A DNA stretch of 64,000 bases from Anaerolineales bacterium (GTDB lineage Bacteria; Chloroflexota; Anaerolineae; Anaerolineales; Villigracilaceae). This document shows, one piece after another, positions 1-13,175 of the stretch. The stretch is from NCBI GenBank assembly GCA_030583885.1, contig CP129480.1, forward strand, positions 372,001 to 436,000. The letters are read 5' to 3'. The notes below the pieces were generated by a model. That model did no database searches and was not told where the DNA came from. It was given only the letters and a program-made list of their open reading frames with translations. The position numbers and the translations under genes are program-made. Position 1 is the first letter of the stretch, and each line of letters begins with the position of its first letter.

Positions 1-1002
1 GGCCTGCGAGGTTTCGGGCTGGAAGGTTAATGAGGCATCGTTGAGCTGCAGTTTATCAAGAGATTCGCGCAGGATGGTGTAATCGTCCGCCTCGACAGGA
101 TAGATGCCGGCGAAGACCATCGGTTTGGGCGTGAAATATCCGGGCAGGGCTTCTGCCGCAGGGGCAGAGGCAGTTGTCAGCGTATCCCCGACACGGCACT
201 CATGCACGGTCTTGAATCCTGTGGCAATGTATCCAACTTCACCGGAGCCGAGCGATTTCACCGGCTGCATCCCCGGCACAAAGATGCCGATCTCAACAGG
301 ACGCAGATCCACTTTGGTGGCCAGCATGCGCAGCACATCCGTGGAGTTGATTTTTCCCTCCATGATGCGCACATACGCGATCACGCCTTTGTATGAATCA
401 TAATGCGCGTCAAAGATCAGCGCGCGCACGGGTTCATCATCCGCGTCCTTTGGAGCGGGCACACGCTCGACGATCGCTTCGAGGATCGCCTCGACATTGA
501 GGCCTTCCTTCGCAGAGATACGCAAAACCGCATCAGGATCGACCCCGAGCAGGGAGCCTACATCTTCAGCCACTTCATCGGGACGGGCGGAGGGCAGGTC
601 GATCTTGTTGATGACGGGGACGATCACCAGGTCGGCATCTAGCGCCTGATACAGATTGGCAAGCGTCTGGGCTTCGATGCCCTGCGTGGCATCCACAACG
701 AGGATCGCGCCCTCGCAGGCCTTGAGCGCGCGGCTGACTTCGTAGCCGAAGTCCACGTGGCCGGGCGTGTCGATCAGGTTGAGTTCGTAGCGCTGACCGT
801 CTTTGGCGTTGTAAAACATGCGCACCGCCGAGGCCTTGATGGTGACGCCTTTTTCGCGCTCGAGGTCCATGCTGTCGAGGGCCTGTTCGGTCATGTCACG
901 CTCGGAGATGGAGCCTGTCAATTGAAGCAGGCGGTCTGCGAGCGTGGATTTTCCATGGTCAACATGGGCAATGATGCAAAAATTACGGATATGTTCGGTC
1001 AT
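1..1002 (-). CDS. lepA: Elongation factor 4 (LepA), N-terminal part, cut by window edge
   Basis: Ribosome-bound translational GTPase that back-translocates or remodels stalled ribosomes. Translating the minus strand from the ATG at 1002 gives an open frame of 334 codons that runs off the left edge; the family is usually about 600 residues, so the C-terminal half is missing. The G-domain motifs are in order at the N-terminus: AHVDHGKST (P-loop, G1), the DTPGHVDF motif (G3) and NKIDLP (G4), followed by the EF-Tu-like domain II. The start [19 protein letters not shown] matches the family start. It diverges from the CPBP protease gene on the other strand, with about 180 bases between them. Identification is firm; only the truncation by the window limits it. 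Confidence 0.95.
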   Translation of the reverse strand, partial: MTEHIRNFCIIAHVDHGKSTLADRLLQLTGSISERDMTEQALDSMDLEREKGVTIKASAVRMFYNAKDGQRYELNLIDTPGHVDFGYEVSRALKACEGAILVVDATQGIEAQTLANLYQALDADLVIVPVINKIDLPSARPDEVAEDVGSLLGVDPDAVLRISAKEGLNVEAILEAIVERVPAPKDADDEPVRALIFDAHYDSYKGVIAYVRIMEGKINSTDVLRMLATKVDLRPVEIGIFVPGMQPVKSLGSGEVGYIATGFKTVHECRVGDTLTTASAPAAEALPGYFTPKPMVFAGIYPVEADDYTILRESLDKLQLNDASLTFQPETSQA

Positions 1003-1181
1003 ACTGCTTTCAATTTCTCGTGTAAATTCCATGCAGGGCGGTCATTCCGCCATGTAAGCGAACGAAGTATAACCGATTTGGAAATGGACTCGTGACAGTT
1101 AAACCAAAAATTGCATACATCCATCGAGTTGTGTTCTCAACAAGAATCGTTACAATAAGACTTGATCCAAAAAGGAGAAAA

Positions 1182-2099
1182 ATGAAAAACAACGCCCCAG
1201 TTTTATCCCGCAAGCCGCTGATCATCACCGCTTGGGTCTTTCTTTTGCTGGCATCCATTCTGCCAATGATCGTCATGCGGGAGATATTCCATCAAACCTT
1301 TACAGGCAATATGCGCACTGTAATGGCGGGCATCGTCATTCTCACAGGGTTGGGTTTGACTTTTGCATGGAGCGCCATCCGCCCGCTGCGCCCGTTCTTT
1401 GTGTTATTCCTCGTGCTTATCATTGTTGAGTGGCTGGTCTTCACAAAATTGGATCAACTGCCGTTCTACCAAGCATGGCTGAAAAATCCATCCTTCAATG
1501 TCTTCATGCTGGCGGAGCAGTCCCTGCGGTTGATCGTGACGCTGGTCATCATCGCAGTTTTGTTCCTGCTGAAAGGCACGCGCGATGCGTTCTTCCTCGT
1601 CAAAGGGGATGTAAACGCAGCGCTCGAACCTGTCCGCTGGCTGGGGATCAAGGAGGGAGAGACATGGAACAAGGCTGGGAGAATCTTTGCGATCGCCATC
1701 AGTCTTGGCACGCTGACTTTTCTTGTACTTGCAGGTCGTCCCCCGCTGGATATCGTCCTGCGCACCCTGCCTTTTCTGCCCGCCATCCTGATCGCCGCCG
1801 CACTCAATGCCTTCAACGAAGAGATGACCTACAAGGCATCCTTTCTGTCCGTGCTGGAGCAGCCGCTCGGCAGGCACCAGGCCTTGTGGTTGATGGCGGC
1901 GTATTTTGGGCTCGGTCATTTTTATGGAGTCCCCTACGGTGTGATCGGCGTGCTGATGGCTGGTTTTCTCGGCTGGCTGTTGGGCAAGTCCATGCTGGAG
2001 ACACGCGGCTTGTGGTGGGCGTGGTTCATCCATTTTTTGCAGGATGTGCTGATCTTCTCGTTCCTGGCAATCGGCTCGATCATCCCCGGCGGCGGATAA
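1182..2099 (+). CDS. CPBP family intramembrane metalloprotease
   Basis: Predicted membrane protein of 305 residues in the CPBP (CAAX protease and bacteriocin-processing, Abi/Rce1) family. About eight hydrophobic segments are visible. The family motifs sit in the C-terminal half: a Glu-Glu pair (AFNEEMTYKASF), a FGLGHFYG segment with a helix-borne His, and WFIHFLQD with a second His and an Asp. The usual EExxxR has Lys or Tyr near the Arg position, so the catalytic set is close to but not identical with the consensus. The start at 1182 is chosen because AAAGGAG lies six bases upstream; an in-frame extension to 1092 lacks a ribosome site. A strong terminator follows directly, so it is probably monocistronic. 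The substrate is unknown. Confidence 0.8.
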   Translation: MKNNAPVLSRKPLIITAWVFLLLASILPMIVMREIFHQTFTGNMRTVMAGIVILTGLGLTFAWSAIRPLRPFFVLFLVLIIVEWLVFTKLDQLPFYQAWLKNPSFNVFMLAEQSLRLIVTLVIIAVLFLLKGTRDAFFLVKGDVNAALEPVRWLGIKEGETWNKAGRIFAIAISLGTLTFLVLAGRPPLDIVLRTLPFLPAILIAAALNAFNEEMTYKASFLSVLEQPLGRHQALWLMAAYFGLGHFYGVPYGVIGVLMAGFLGWLLGKSMLETRGLWWAWFIHFLQDVLIFSFLAIGSIIPGGG

Positions 2100-2112
2100 A
2101 CCTCACGGATTG

Positions 2113-2146
2113 AAAAAGAGACCCGCCGCGCGGCGGGTCTCTTTTT
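2113..2146. terminator. Bidirectional intrinsic terminator
   Basis: A perfect 16-bp inverted repeat (arms 2113-2128 and 2131-2146, core GACCCGCCG) is flanked by an A run on one side and a T run on the other. It lies between the convergent CPBP protease and aconitase genes, so it can end both transcripts. Confidence 0.92.
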
Positions 2147-2171
2147 GTACTTTACACGTCACACACATGTC

Positions 2172-4868
2172 TTACTTCATCAAATTCCGCAACACCGTAT
2201 GCAGGATGCCGCCGTTGCGGTAGTAATTCACTTCCACATCGGTATTCAACAACAACGCCGCCTTGAACTCAACAAGCTTGCCATTGGATTTCTTCGCCTT
2301 GACCGTCACCTCGCTCTGAGGTCTGATCTGATCGTTCAGGCCTTCGATGGTAAACACTTCGCTTCCATCCAACCCGAGGGACTCGGCGTTTTGTCCCTGA
2401 GTGAATCTCAGCGGAAGCACACCCATGCCGACCAGGTTCGAACGGTGGATGCGTTCGAATGATTCAGCGATGACGGCCTTCACGCCCTGCAACATGGGTC
2501 CCTTTGCCGCCCAGTCGCGGCTGGAGCCGGAGCCGTATTCCTTTCCAGCCAGCACGATGGTGGGAATGTTTGCATCCCTGTATTTCATTGCGGCATCGAA
2601 AATGGCCATCACTTCGCCGGAGGGCTGGTGTTTCGTCCAATTCCCCTCCTTCGGAGCGACCATGATGTTCTTGAGGCGGATGTTCGCAAACGTGCCACGC
2701 GCCATCACCAGGTCATTACCGCGGCGCGTGCCATACTGATTGAAATCCCTGGGTTGAACACCACGCTCCTGCAGGAACCTGCCCGCCGGGGAATCAATGG
2801 CGATGTTGCCCGCCGGGGAAATATGATCGGTGGTGATCGAATCGCCAAAGATGCCAAGCACGCGCGCCTCTTTGATCTCCTGAATGGCAGGCAGGTCCAA
2901 AGTAAGCGTCTGGAAGTAGGGCGGGTGATGAATATAGGTGGATTCATCACTCCACTCGAACAGGTCGCCCTCTTTGACCTTGATCTCCTTCCACATATCG
3001 GAACCGGAGAACACATCCGAGTATTTATCCCTGAACATTTCCGATTTGACACTTGCCGCAATCGCTTCGTTGATCTCCTGCTGGCTGGGCCACAAGTCCC
3101 TGAGATAGACCGCCGCCCCATCAGACCCTGTGCCAAGCGATTCGTTATTCAGGTCGATGTCCACTGTGCCGGCCAGGGCGTACGCCACCACCAACGGAGG
3201 CGAGGCGAGGAAGTTCGCCTTCACCAACGGATGCACACGCCCCTCAAAGTTGCGGTTGCCGGAGATGACCGCCGCCACAACGATGTCCGAGCCTGTGACT
3301 GCCTTGGCAACCTCGCCGGGCAGGGGACCGGAGTTCCCGATACAGGTCGTGCAGCCATAGGCGATCACATTGAAGCCGAGTTTGGAGAGCGGGTCGATCA
3401 GGCCGGCCTGCTTGAGATATTCCGTCACCACGCGGGAGCCGGGCGCGAGGGAGGTTTTGACATACGGCTTGACGTTCAAACCCTTTTCCACGGCTTTCCT
3501 TGCCAGCAGCCCCGCCGCGACCAGCACGGATGGGTTGGATGTGTTCGTGCAGGAGGTGATCGCCGCGATGACCACCGCGCCGTGCTTCATCTTCTGCGTG
3601 CCGCCGTTCGTGCCAAAGGTCGCTTCGCGGGTTAATGCCTCGCCGGAGAGTTCGTAGCCGCGCTCCTTCACAGGGGCGGTCAATGCCTTTTGAAAGGTAT
3701 CCTTCATCTCGGTCAGCGGGACGCGGTCCTGCGGACGCTTGGGTCCCGCCAACGATGGCACCACAGACCCGAGGTCCAGTTCGAGCGTATCGGTAAATTC
3801 CGGGTCGGGTGAGTTCGAGTCGCGGAAGAGCCCCTGCGCGCGCATGTAGACTTCGGTGCGTTCGATCACCTCGTCGGAACGGCCCGTCAGGCGCATATAG
3901 CGAAGCGTCTCTTCATCCACAGGGAAGTAGCCCATGGTTGCGCCGTATTCGGGGGACATGTTGCCAATGGTGGCGCGGTCCGGCAGGGACATGCTGTTGA
4001 GTCCTTCGCCGAAGAACTCGACGAATTTATCCACCACGCCTTTTTTGCGCAGTATTTGGGTAACGGTCAGCACGAGGTCGGTGGCGGTGACGCCTTCCCT
4101 AAGCTTGCCGCTGAGTTTGAAGCCGATGACATCCGGAAGAAGCATGTCCATCGGCTGACCAAGCATGACGGCTTCGGCTTCGATACCGCCCACGCCCCAA
4201 CCCACCACGCCGAGGCCATTGATCATGGTGGTGTGCGAATCGGTGCCGACGAGGGTATCGGGGAAGGCAAGCACATCTTTGCCATTCCGTTTCGTCATCA
4301 CGACTTCGGCAAGATTCTCAAGGTTGACCTGATGGACGATGCCCGTCATCGGGGGCACCACGCGGAAATTATCAAATGCCTTTTGCCCCCATTTCAAAAA
4401 CTCATAGCGTTCACGATTGCGCTGAAATTCAACCTCCGTATTGCGGTTGAGCGCGTCGGCTGTGGCAAAGAAATCCACCTGCACGGAGTGATCAATGACC
4501 AGGTCCACGGGCACAAGCGGGTTGATCTTCCCTGGGTCGCCGCCGAGACGGGCAACAGCCGCGCGCATGGCGGCCAGGTCCACAACAGCCGGCACACCGG
4601 TAAAATCCTGCATGACCACGCGGCCGGGTAAAAATGGAATGCCGGGGCGCGCGCCTTTTGGAGTCCACGCGGCGATGTTCTTCACATCGTTCTGCGTGAT
4701 CTCCCTGTCATTGCATTGGCGCAGGGCGGCTTCAAGCACGATGCGGATGGAATAAGGCAGTTTGCTGAGTTTCGTCAAGCCTGCCTTCTCCAGCGCATCG
4801 AGCCGGTAGATGACGTACCTGCTCTTGCCCACTTTCAATACGTCGCGGGACTTAAATGGATCTTTCAT
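2172..4868 (-). CDS. acnA: Aconitate hydratase (AcnA/IRP1 type)
   Basis: TCA-cycle enzyme interconverting citrate and isocitrate through a [4Fe-4S] cluster. The product is 898 residues, the usual length of the monomeric AcnA/IRP1 branch. Cluster-ligand cysteines are visible: C440 in SCTNTSNPS and the pair C506/C509 in [10 protein letters not shown]. The swivel domain with [14 protein letters not shown] and [13 protein letters not shown] is at the C-terminal end. The ATG at 4868 ([14 protein letters not shown]) is preferred because AAGGAG stands just upstream; a longer open frame up to 5003 reads through a GC-rich intergenic repeat and is not expected to be coding. It ends at the bidirectional terminator and lies downstream of the adenosine deaminase gene on the same strand, separated by 334 bases. 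Confidence 0.97.
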   Translation of the reverse strand: MKDPFKSRDVLKVGKSRYVIYRLDALEKAGLTKLSKLPYSIRIVLEAALRQCNDREITQNDVKNIAAWTPKGARPGIPFLPGRVVMQDFTGVPAVVDLAAMRAAVARLGGDPGKINPLVPVDLVIDHSVQVDFFATADALNRNTEVEFQRNRERYEFLKWGQKAFDNFRVVPPMTGIVHQVNLENLAEVVMTKRNGKDVLAFPDTLVGTDSHTTMINGLGVVGWGVGGIEAEAVMLGQPMDMLLPDVIGFKLSGKLREGVTATDLVLTVTQILRKKGVVDKFVEFFGEGLNSMSLPDRATIGNMSPEYGATMGYFPVDEETLRYMRLTGRSDEVIERTEVYMRAQGLFRDSNSPDPEFTDTLELDLGSVVPSLAGPKRPQDRVPLTEMKDTFQKALTAPVKERGYELSGEALTREATFGTNGGTQKMKHGAVVIAAITSCTNTSNPSVLVAAGLLARKAVEKGLNVKPYVKTSLAPGSRVVTEYLKQAGLIDPLSKLGFNVIAYGCTTCIGNSGPLPGEVAKAVTGSDIVVAAVISGNRNFEGRVHPLVKANFLASPPLVVAYALAGTVDIDLNNESLGTGSDGAAVYLRDLWPSQQEINEAIAASVKSEMFRDKYSDVFSGSDMWKEIKVKEGDLFEWSDESTYIHHPPYFQTLTLDLPAIQEIKEARVLGIFGDSITTDHISPAGNIAIDSPAGRFLQERGVQPRDFNQYGTRRGNDLVMARGTFANIRLKNIMVAPKEGNWTKHQPSGEVMAIFDAAMKYRDANIPTIVLAGKEYGSGSSRDWAAKGPMLQGVKAVIAESFERIHRSNLVGMGVLPLRFTQGQNAESLGLDGSEVFTIEGLNDQIRPQSEVTVKAKKSNGKLVEFKAALLLNTDVEVNYYRNGGILHTVLRNLMK

Positions 4869-5202
4869 AGGATACTCCTTTGGTGAGATTCCCCTCACCG
4901 CTTTGCCCCTCTCCTCGCGAAGCACTCCCGAAGGGAGCAGGGGGTGGGGGGAGGGTGTCACACCACAACTTTGCGAAGAACACACCGTTCGTTCCGGAAA
5001 CATCGGCGCACGCCGCTGCGAGACGGCAAAGGAGCGCTTTTGTTATCCTTGCACCGTCCTGGTGCATTTCCAGGGATTCCATGTGGTGGGGTTTATAAAG
5101 ATTTGTGGCTGCGGGGAGGGTGCCTCCCTGCAAGGCAGCCTTCACGCTGTATAAGAGAGTGCTTCGGGCCAGGGACAGGAACGCCCTCGCAATGACAGGG
5201 TG
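4869..5202. other. Intergenic region without a gene
   Basis: This 334-base gap between adenosine deaminase and acnA (both minus strand) shows no credible gene. It contains a GC-rich segment with the inverted words CCCTCTCC and GGGGGGAGGG around 4905-4957, and a segment near 5158-5200 (GCCCTCGCAATGACAGGG) that looks like a piece of a dispersed intergenic repeat. The acnA promoter must lie here, but no clear -35/-10 pair was found. Confidence 0.5.
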
Positions 5203-6243
5203 CTATAACTTCAATTCCTTCCGAAGCGATACGACCAGCTGCGTCTTTTCCTCATCCCGCAAAAATGATGCCTGTGCCGCAAGCAAAATGGACTTCTTCA
5301 ACACGTCCGAGGGCACGTTCAGGGATTCGCACACATCCTGATATTCATGCGCCAATGTTATGCGCGAGACGCTCGGGTCATCGGTATTGACCGTCACATT
5401 CAAGCCCGCCTCGATCATGCGCGGCAGGGGATGTTCCTTGAGGGAATTGACAACACCGGACTGGAAATTACTGGTCACGCACACTTCAAAAACCGAGCCG
5501 CGTTCCCTCGCCAGCGCGGTCACGTTTTCATCCTCCAGCACACGCACACCGTGACCGATCCGCTCGGCGCCCAAATTCTCGATCGCATCGCGGACGTTTT
5601 CGGCGGGTCCCCACTCGCCCGCATGGATGGTCACATGCAGGCCGGCCTGTTTGGCCTCCTTGAAAATGCCGTAAAAGGGATCGGCCTTGAACTCCGCCTC
5701 GTTGCCGGCCAGGTCCATGCCGACCAGACCGTTCTTCACATGCTCCGCCGCCAGCCACGCCACCTGCTCGGCAAGTTCGGCGCTTTCATGACGGTTCACC
5801 GAAGCGATCAAACCGACCTTAATCTTATATTTCTGCGCGGCTTCCTGTGAACTGGTGATGACCCAGTCCATGACATCGTGCAGGGGGAATCCCTCCGCGC
5901 GGCTGAGCGCCACAGGCGTGAAGCGCAGCTCCAGATAACGGCAATTGTCCTTTGCCGCATCCTCCACCGCCTCGCGGGTGACGCGATGGATCACATCCGG
6001 CGACTTGTAAAACAAGCGCAGGGTCTTGAACTTATCCAGGAAATTCGTGAACGTCATCGGGTCCTGGTCCTGTACCTGCACCAGCCCGCTTAGGTTGAAC
6101 ATGCTGACGGGAACCGTGACCCCGTGCTGGCGCGCAATATCCAGCATGGTCGTCAAACGCAAAGACCCCTCCAGATGGCGGTGTAGATCCACCTTTGGAA
6201 GCGCAAAATACTTGTTCAATGGGGCGGTTTGGTCTTTGAACAA
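5203..6243 (-). CDS. add: Adenosine deaminase
   Basis: Purine salvage enzyme converting adenosine to inosine and ammonia, of the zinc-dependent amidohydrolase superfamily. The product is 346 residues, normal for the family. Zinc ligands and catalytic residues are visible in order: H21 and H23 in VDLHRHLEG, the HAGEWG segment with catalytic Glu, ERIGHGVR with His, and VNTDDPSVS with the last metal ligand. secA ends at 6257, only 13 bases upstream, so the two are probably co-transcribed. The start is taken as the TTG at 6243, with AGAGG five bases before it; no ATG or GTG fits between the secA stop and the conserved N-terminus. The product could instead act on 6-aminodeoxyfutalosine or adenine, since these paralogs share the motifs. 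Confidence 0.88.
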   Translation of the reverse strand: MFKDQTAPLNKYFALPKVDLHRHLEGSLRLTTMLDIARQHGVTVPVSMFNLSGLVQVQDQDPMTFTNFLDKFKTLRLFYKSPDVIHRVTREAVEDAAKDNCRYLELRFTPVALSRAEGFPLHDVMDWVITSSQEAAQKYKIKVGLIASVNRHESAELAEQVAWLAAEHVKNGLVGMDLAGNEAEFKADPFYGIFKEAKQAGLHVTIHAGEWGPAENVRDAIENLGAERIGHGVRVLEDENVTALARERGSVFEVCVTSNFQSGVVNSLKEHPLPRMIEAGLNVTVNTDDPSVSRITLAHEYQDVCESLNVPSDVLKKSILLAAQASFLRDEEKTQLVVSLRKELKL

Positions 6244-6256
6244 CTCTGCCTCTGGG

Positions 6257-10267
<4,011 letters not shown>

Positions 10268-10269
10268 AC

Positions 10270-10294
10270 AATCCCTTTCAGGGAAGGGATTATA
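10270..10294 (-). promoter_or_regulatory. Putative secA -10 box and leader hairpin covering the ribosome site
   Basis: On the minus strand TATAAT (10294-10289) lies 21 bases upstream of the secA ATG. Immediately downstream, AATCCCTT and AAGGGATT (10284-10291 and 10270-10277 on the plus strand) can form an 8-bp stem with a 6-base loop. The second arm contains the AAGGG ribosome-binding sequence, so folding would hide it. No good -35 hexamer was seen. This is inferred from sequence only. Confidence 0.45.
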
Positions 10295-10321
10295 ACAGAG
10301 GGAAAACAGGCGGGACTGTGA

Positions 10322-10441
10322 CGCCAGGGCTCCCCAGCGCCTGCCCTGACTGGCGAAGCCGTATCGAAGCGCCCAGCCGTTCGCTCCGCAAAGTACGGAG
10401 TGCAATTCCTCCCGATGTTCTTACGGGACGCTGTGTTAGGC
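10322..10441 (-). repeat. attC site A (truncated at its secA-proximal end)
   Basis: Core GTTAGGC at 10435-10441 (R'' GCCTAAC on the minus strand). The body shares the words CCCAGCCGTTCGCTCCGC, AAGTACGGAGTGCAAT and GATGTTCTTACGGGACGC with sites B and E. The opposite core (R') is not recognisable near 10322, so the site is probably damaged. It closes the PIN cassette and lies about 55 bases before the secA -10 box. Confidence 0.75.
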
Positions 10442-10477
10442 GGCGTTTTACCCGTAAGGCTTTCAGTTATTAAGAAA

Positions 10478-10508
10478 GAGCGCAAGCCTGGAAAATCAGC
10501 CTGCGCTC
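10478..10508 (-). terminator. Hairpin after the PIN/antitoxin pair
   Basis: GAGCGCA (10478-10484) and TGCGCTC (10502-10508) form a 7-bp stem. On the minus strand it is followed by TTTCTTAATAAC, a weak T-rich tract. It falls between the antitoxin stop codon and attC A, so it may end the cassette transcript. Confidence 0.5.
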
Positions 10509-10520
10509 ACAAACTTCTTG

Positions 10521-10730
10521 TTACTCTGCCGTTCGCCTTTTTTCGATTTCACTCACAATATCATCGAGGGATTTGTCGGCAAAAAGAGCTTCACGTTCCT
10601 GAGTGTAATTTCCATACCCTTGCGTAAATTGCTTAAGGAAACGAACAGCATCAACAGTGCCCAGCTCTTTGTAAAGCAGGCTGATGGCTTGTTGATTAAT
10701 TTCGATCAGGGGTCTCGCATCTGTAATCAT
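10521..10730 (-). CDS. Putative antitoxin of a PIN-domain toxin pair
   Basis: Small 69-residue acidic/helical protein (MITDARPLIEINQQAIS start). It has no recognised DNA-binding motif, but its size, its ATGA overlap with the PIN gene and its position in a mobile cassette point to an antitoxin. The order is toxin first, antitoxin second, which is the reverse of the commonest arrangement. Sequence details: a central LGTVDAVRFLKQFTQGYG segment and a charged C-terminal helix ending DIVSEIEKRRTAE. Similar small proteins accompany PIN toxins in cyanobacteria and Chloroflexota, from memory of that family. Function is inferred from context, not from a domain match. Confidence 0.6.
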   Translation of the reverse strand: MITDARPLIEINQQAISLLYKELGTVDAVRFLKQFTQGYGNYTQEREALFADKSLDDIVSEIEKRRTAE

Positions 10731-11167
10731 TTTTCAATCTCCTGAACCAAATCAACAGGATTTGCCACTTTTACCATTAAATCTTTGACTCGCTTTGCAC
10801 TCCGTAGCAACTTATCATCGCATGTACAGAAATAATCAGCGCTGCCTGCTTCTGCCAATGCTATATGAAGTGCATCAAGCGGTCTAATTCCAAATGTTAT
10901 CAAAGTTGCCGCTCTGGTTTTTTCCTTTTCGCTAACATTCAGACTCGCTTTCGCCTTTGCGAGAACTGAGCGAGTATGTTCTTGACGAATTGGCAGTGCG
11001 CTTTGTTCACCTTCATATAATAGGGCTTCTGATGAAAGTAATTCTGCCTGCCCGCTATCACAGAAGGTAATGATCCCGAGGACGGCTTCCGATTCCAGAA
11101 CAATCCGAACCTGATTTTGGGTGTCGAGCGGTCTCTGAATGGCGCATAAATCGAGGTAGATTTTCAC
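10727..11167 (-). CDS. PIN-domain protein, probable toxin nuclease
   Basis: A 146-residue protein with PIN-domain features. An early acidic residue lies in KIYLDLCAIQRPLD, a mid-helix acidic pair in RPLDALHIALAEAG, and a late acidic motif in FCTCDDKLLR. PIN toxins are Mg2+-dependent ribonucleases that cut tRNA or mRNA. The start is a GTG at 11167. It overlaps the following small gene by four bases (ATGA), the typical coupling of a toxin-antitoxin pair. The pair is the cargo of the cassette next to secA. A stand-alone PIN nuclease is possible, but coupling makes a TA module more likely. Confidence 0.8.
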   Translation of the reverse strand: MKIYLDLCAIQRPLDTQNQVRIVLESEAVLGIITFCDSGQAELLSSEALLYEGEQSALPIRQEHTRSVLAKAKASLNVSEKEKTRAATLITFGIRPLDALHIALAEAGSADYFCTCDDKLLRSAKRVKDLMVKVANPVDLVQEIEK

Positions 11168-11283
11168 ACTATTATTTTAACACTTTTTGACTTGGAAAGT
11201 ACCCGCCCAGGGAGTGACTAAAAGGCTGGGCTTTCTTCATAGATCACGAAGCCACAAAGGCTCGAAGACTCAAAGGTTTCCTG

Positions 11284-11330
11284 GTGGCTTTGTGTTTTAG
11301 TGGCTTTGTGTTTTAGTGCCTTTGTGGGTA
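11284..11330. repeat. Short tandem repeat of the GTGGCTTTGTG type
   Basis: GTGGCTTTGTGTTTTA occurs twice head to tail (11284-11299 and 11300-11315), followed by a partial third copy. Just before it CACGAAGCCACAAAGGCTCG (11246-11265) is an imperfect reverse complement of the repeat, so the block can fold. It lies inside the PIN cassette, upstream of the PIN gene. Similar low-complexity words are common between genes in this group of bacteria. Confidence 0.6.
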
Positions 11331-11355
11331 GCCCACGAAAGTAGCCACTCGCCCC

Positions 11356-11528
11356 GCCCAACGGTCTCGTGCCCCTCGGGCAGAGCGTGGACTGTGCCTG
11401 GGAGCAGTATAAACCCGAAGCCACGCTTCACGAAATGCTCCTAAATCGCGCACGCGGTATCATCCCAAAAGGGGGCGAAGTACGGAGTGCATATCATCCC
11501 GATGTTCTTACGGGATGCTTTGTTGGGC
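11356..11528 (-). repeat. attC site B
   Basis: 173 bases from GCCCAAC (11356-11362) to GTTGGGC (11522-11528), which are exact reverse complements. Read on the minus strand it begins GCCCAACAAAGC and ends CCGTTGGGC, the normal attC polarity. The interior shares GAGCGTGGACTGTG and GGAGCAGTATAAAC with sites C, D, E and H. It terminates the membrane-protein cassette. Confidence 0.85.
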
Positions 11529-11605
11529 AGACATCGCTTGTGCAAGACTCTCCTGCTGGGTACAAATCGTACTTCCGACTTGGCTACATTTTATCTGCGA
11601 TTTAA

Positions 11606-12013
11606 TCACGAGACCAGAACTCTGGATAAACTATAGATGACAAGTATGCCAAGCAAGAAAGCACCAAGTGCATAAAACTTCATATATTGGAGCGTTAGCG
11701 GAATAACCCGTTCTCCAAGTTTGTGATGCCATTGCCAAGGGGTGAGCAGTAACCCGATGGTAGTAACAATGAGAATCCAGCCAAAAAGATTGAATAGATT
11801 CGAGTACCACATGAAGGGAGCGAGAACAACCATTGCTGTACCAACAATCAAGCGCGCAATCTGTTCTATGTAATGTGCACGTGCTGAACTGGCATAAGAA
11901 CCGAGAAATTGTTCGGCACGTCGCGGTTTGATTACGATCATAATTGCTAATCCAATCAAGAATATACAGAAGAATGAAATGACCATCCCAGAGAGTAAAT
12001 TTATGATTTGCAT
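11606..12013 (-). CDS. Small membrane protein, cassette cargo, unrecognised family
   Basis: A 135-residue protein with four hydrophobic segments (about residues 6-27, 52-70, 75-92 and 112-131) and short polar loops, one with KPRRAEQFLGSYASSARAH. No catalytic motif is visible. It is the single gene of its cassette, between attC B and attC C; the cassette start GTTGGGC and the attC B end GCCCAAC match exactly. Base use is more AT-rich than secA. I do not recognise the family; small uncharacterised membrane proteins are frequent integron cargo. Confidence 0.75.
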   Translation of the reverse strand: MQIINLLSGMVISFFCIFLIGLAIMIVIKPRRAEQFLGSYASSARAHYIEQIARLIVGTAMVVLAPFMWYSNLFNLFGWILIVTTIGLLLTPWQWHHKLGERVIPLTLQYMKFYALGAFLLGILVIYSLSRVLVS

Positions 12014-12077
12014 TACAAGACTCCAGAAGTTATTAGCAGACCAACGGATTGATTAGGTTCAAGGCAATTTCTTGTCT

Positions 12078-12262
12078 GCCCAACGGCTTACATTACCTGC
12101 GCCTCGGGCGGACCGTGGACTCTGCTTGGCAGCAGTATAAACTCGAAGCCGCGCTTCGCGAAATGCCTGTAGGCAGTCCCAGCGCCTGCCCTGACTGGCG
12201 AAGCTGTATCGAATGGCCCAGCCGTTCGTTCCGATGAAGTACGGAGTCATGCTTTGTTAGCT
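12078..12262 (-). repeat. attC site C
   Basis: 185 bases from GCCCAAC (12078-12084) to GTTAGCT (12256-12262). Its minus-strand R'' AGCTAAC is the exact complement of GTTAGCT at the start of the HigBA cassette (12930-12924). The interior has the shared GGCAGCAGTATAAACTCGAA block and a CTGCCCTGACTGGCGAAG segment also seen in site A. Confidence 0.85.
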
Positions 12263-12273
12263 TGCCTGCCAGC

Positions 12274-12600
12274 TTACACGCGATTTGGCGTTTGAGATAA
12301 TACTTTTACCTCTTTATTGATTTTTCCACTCAATTCGCTTTCTGCAACTTCTAAATCATAGCGAACTTGCATACGAAGCCAAACCGCTGCACTTGTGCCA
12401 AAATAACGAGCGAGACGCATGGCAGTATCAACAGTAATTGAACGCCCGCCATTGACAATCTGACTGATACGAATTGGAGTAACGCCGATGTCATGCGCCA
12501 AACGATACTGGCTCAAACCAAGCGGTTTCATAAAATCTTCAAGCAGAATTTCGCCAGGGTGAATAGGTGATAAAGTTTTGTCCATCATATTTTCTCTCAT
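12274..12600 (-). CDS. higA: HigA-type antitoxin (XRE helix-turn-helix)
   Basis: A 108-residue antitoxin with a HigA/VapI helix-turn-helix. The opening HPGEILLEDFMKPLGLSQ is diagnostic of the HigA branch, followed by RLAHDIGVTPIRISQIVNG (HTH) and SITVDTAMRLARYFGTS. HigA binds and inhibits HigB and represses its own operon. It overlaps the upstream toxin gene by four bases (ATGA), in the toxin-first order typical of HigBA. The pair occupies one cassette closed by attC C. A more internal Met (MMDK) could be the real start. The call is firm. Confidence 0.92.
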   Translation of the reverse strand: MRENMMDKTLSPIHPGEILLEDFMKPLGLSQYRLAHDIGVTPIRISQIVNGGRSITVDTAMRLARYFGTSAAVWLRMQVRYDLEVAESELSGKINKEVKVLSQTPNRV

Positions 12601-12881
12601 CCGTGATAATCCACAATCTCAACATCTTTCGCCTTGTTGGCTGACCATTTGAAACAAATTCGCCATTGGTCATTAATGCGGATACTGTGTTGTCCAGCCC
12701 TGTCACCTTTTAGTTTTTCAAGCCGATTTCCAGGAGGCGCAAGTAAATCCTGCAAACCTTCTGCGTCATCCAGATAAATCAACTTTCGGCGGGCGGTTCG
12801 TTGAATATCTTTCGGGAACTTTTTTGAAACTTGACCACGAAAGATTTTTTCGGTTTCATCAGAGGCGAAGGACTCAATCAT
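12597..12881 (-). CDS. higB: HigB-type toxin (RelE superfamily mRNA interferase)
   Basis: A 94-residue RelE/HigB-fold toxin that cuts mRNA on the ribosome. Family features: an N-terminal helix with TEKIFRGQVSKKFP, a basic central strand RRKLIYLDDAEGLQDLLAPP, the GNRLEKLKGDRAGQHSIRIN segment and the C-terminal QWRICFKW strand with VEIVDYHG. The start ATG is at 12881, about 40 bases from the cassette start. Cassette promoters are usually absent, but TA cassettes often bring their own; the upstream stretch is too short to judge. Confidence 0.93.
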   Translation of the reverse strand: MIESFASDETEKIFRGQVSKKFPKDIQRTARRKLIYLDDAEGLQDLLAPPGNRLEKLKGDRAGQHSIRINDQWRICFKWSANKAKDVEIVDYHG

Positions 12882-12923
12882 AGCCCGATAATATCACGAA
12901 GCGATAATGTTTTGCAAGGGGCA

Positions 12924-13066
12924 AGCTAACGGCTTGCATCTGCGGGCGGAGCGTGGACTGTGCTTGGGAGCAGTATAAACTCAAAGCCACGCATCACGAA
13001 ATACTTGTAGGCGGTCCCCAGCGCCCAGCCGTTCGCTCCGCGAAGGCGGGGTACGCTTTGTTAGGC
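12924..13066 (-). repeat. attC site D
   Basis: 143 bases from AGCTAAC (12924-12930) to GTTAGGC (13060-13066). It contains the shared GAGCGTGGACTGTGCTTGGGAGCAGTATAAACTC region (also in E and H), though the right half is shorter. It ends the 64-aa-protein cassette; its R'' GCCTAAC differs at two positions from the complement of that cassette's start. Confidence 0.82.
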
Positions 13067-13175
13067 CGCCGCCACCCTACTCTGAAACCCCTGCAGGTAG
13101 AATCGCACCGCTCCAAGATCAAAGCTCCGAAGAAGCGCCCCGAGGCAAGGGGGATTGACTGCTGTTCCAGGACGC

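Noticed and set aside
4869..5003. Extended N-terminus of aconitase up to 5003
   Set aside because: The extension reads through a GC-rich intergenic repeat; the ATG at 4868 has a ribosome site and gives the family start.
11218..11424. 68-residue open frame over attC B
   Set aside because: It spans the short repeat and half of the attC site and has no ribosome site.
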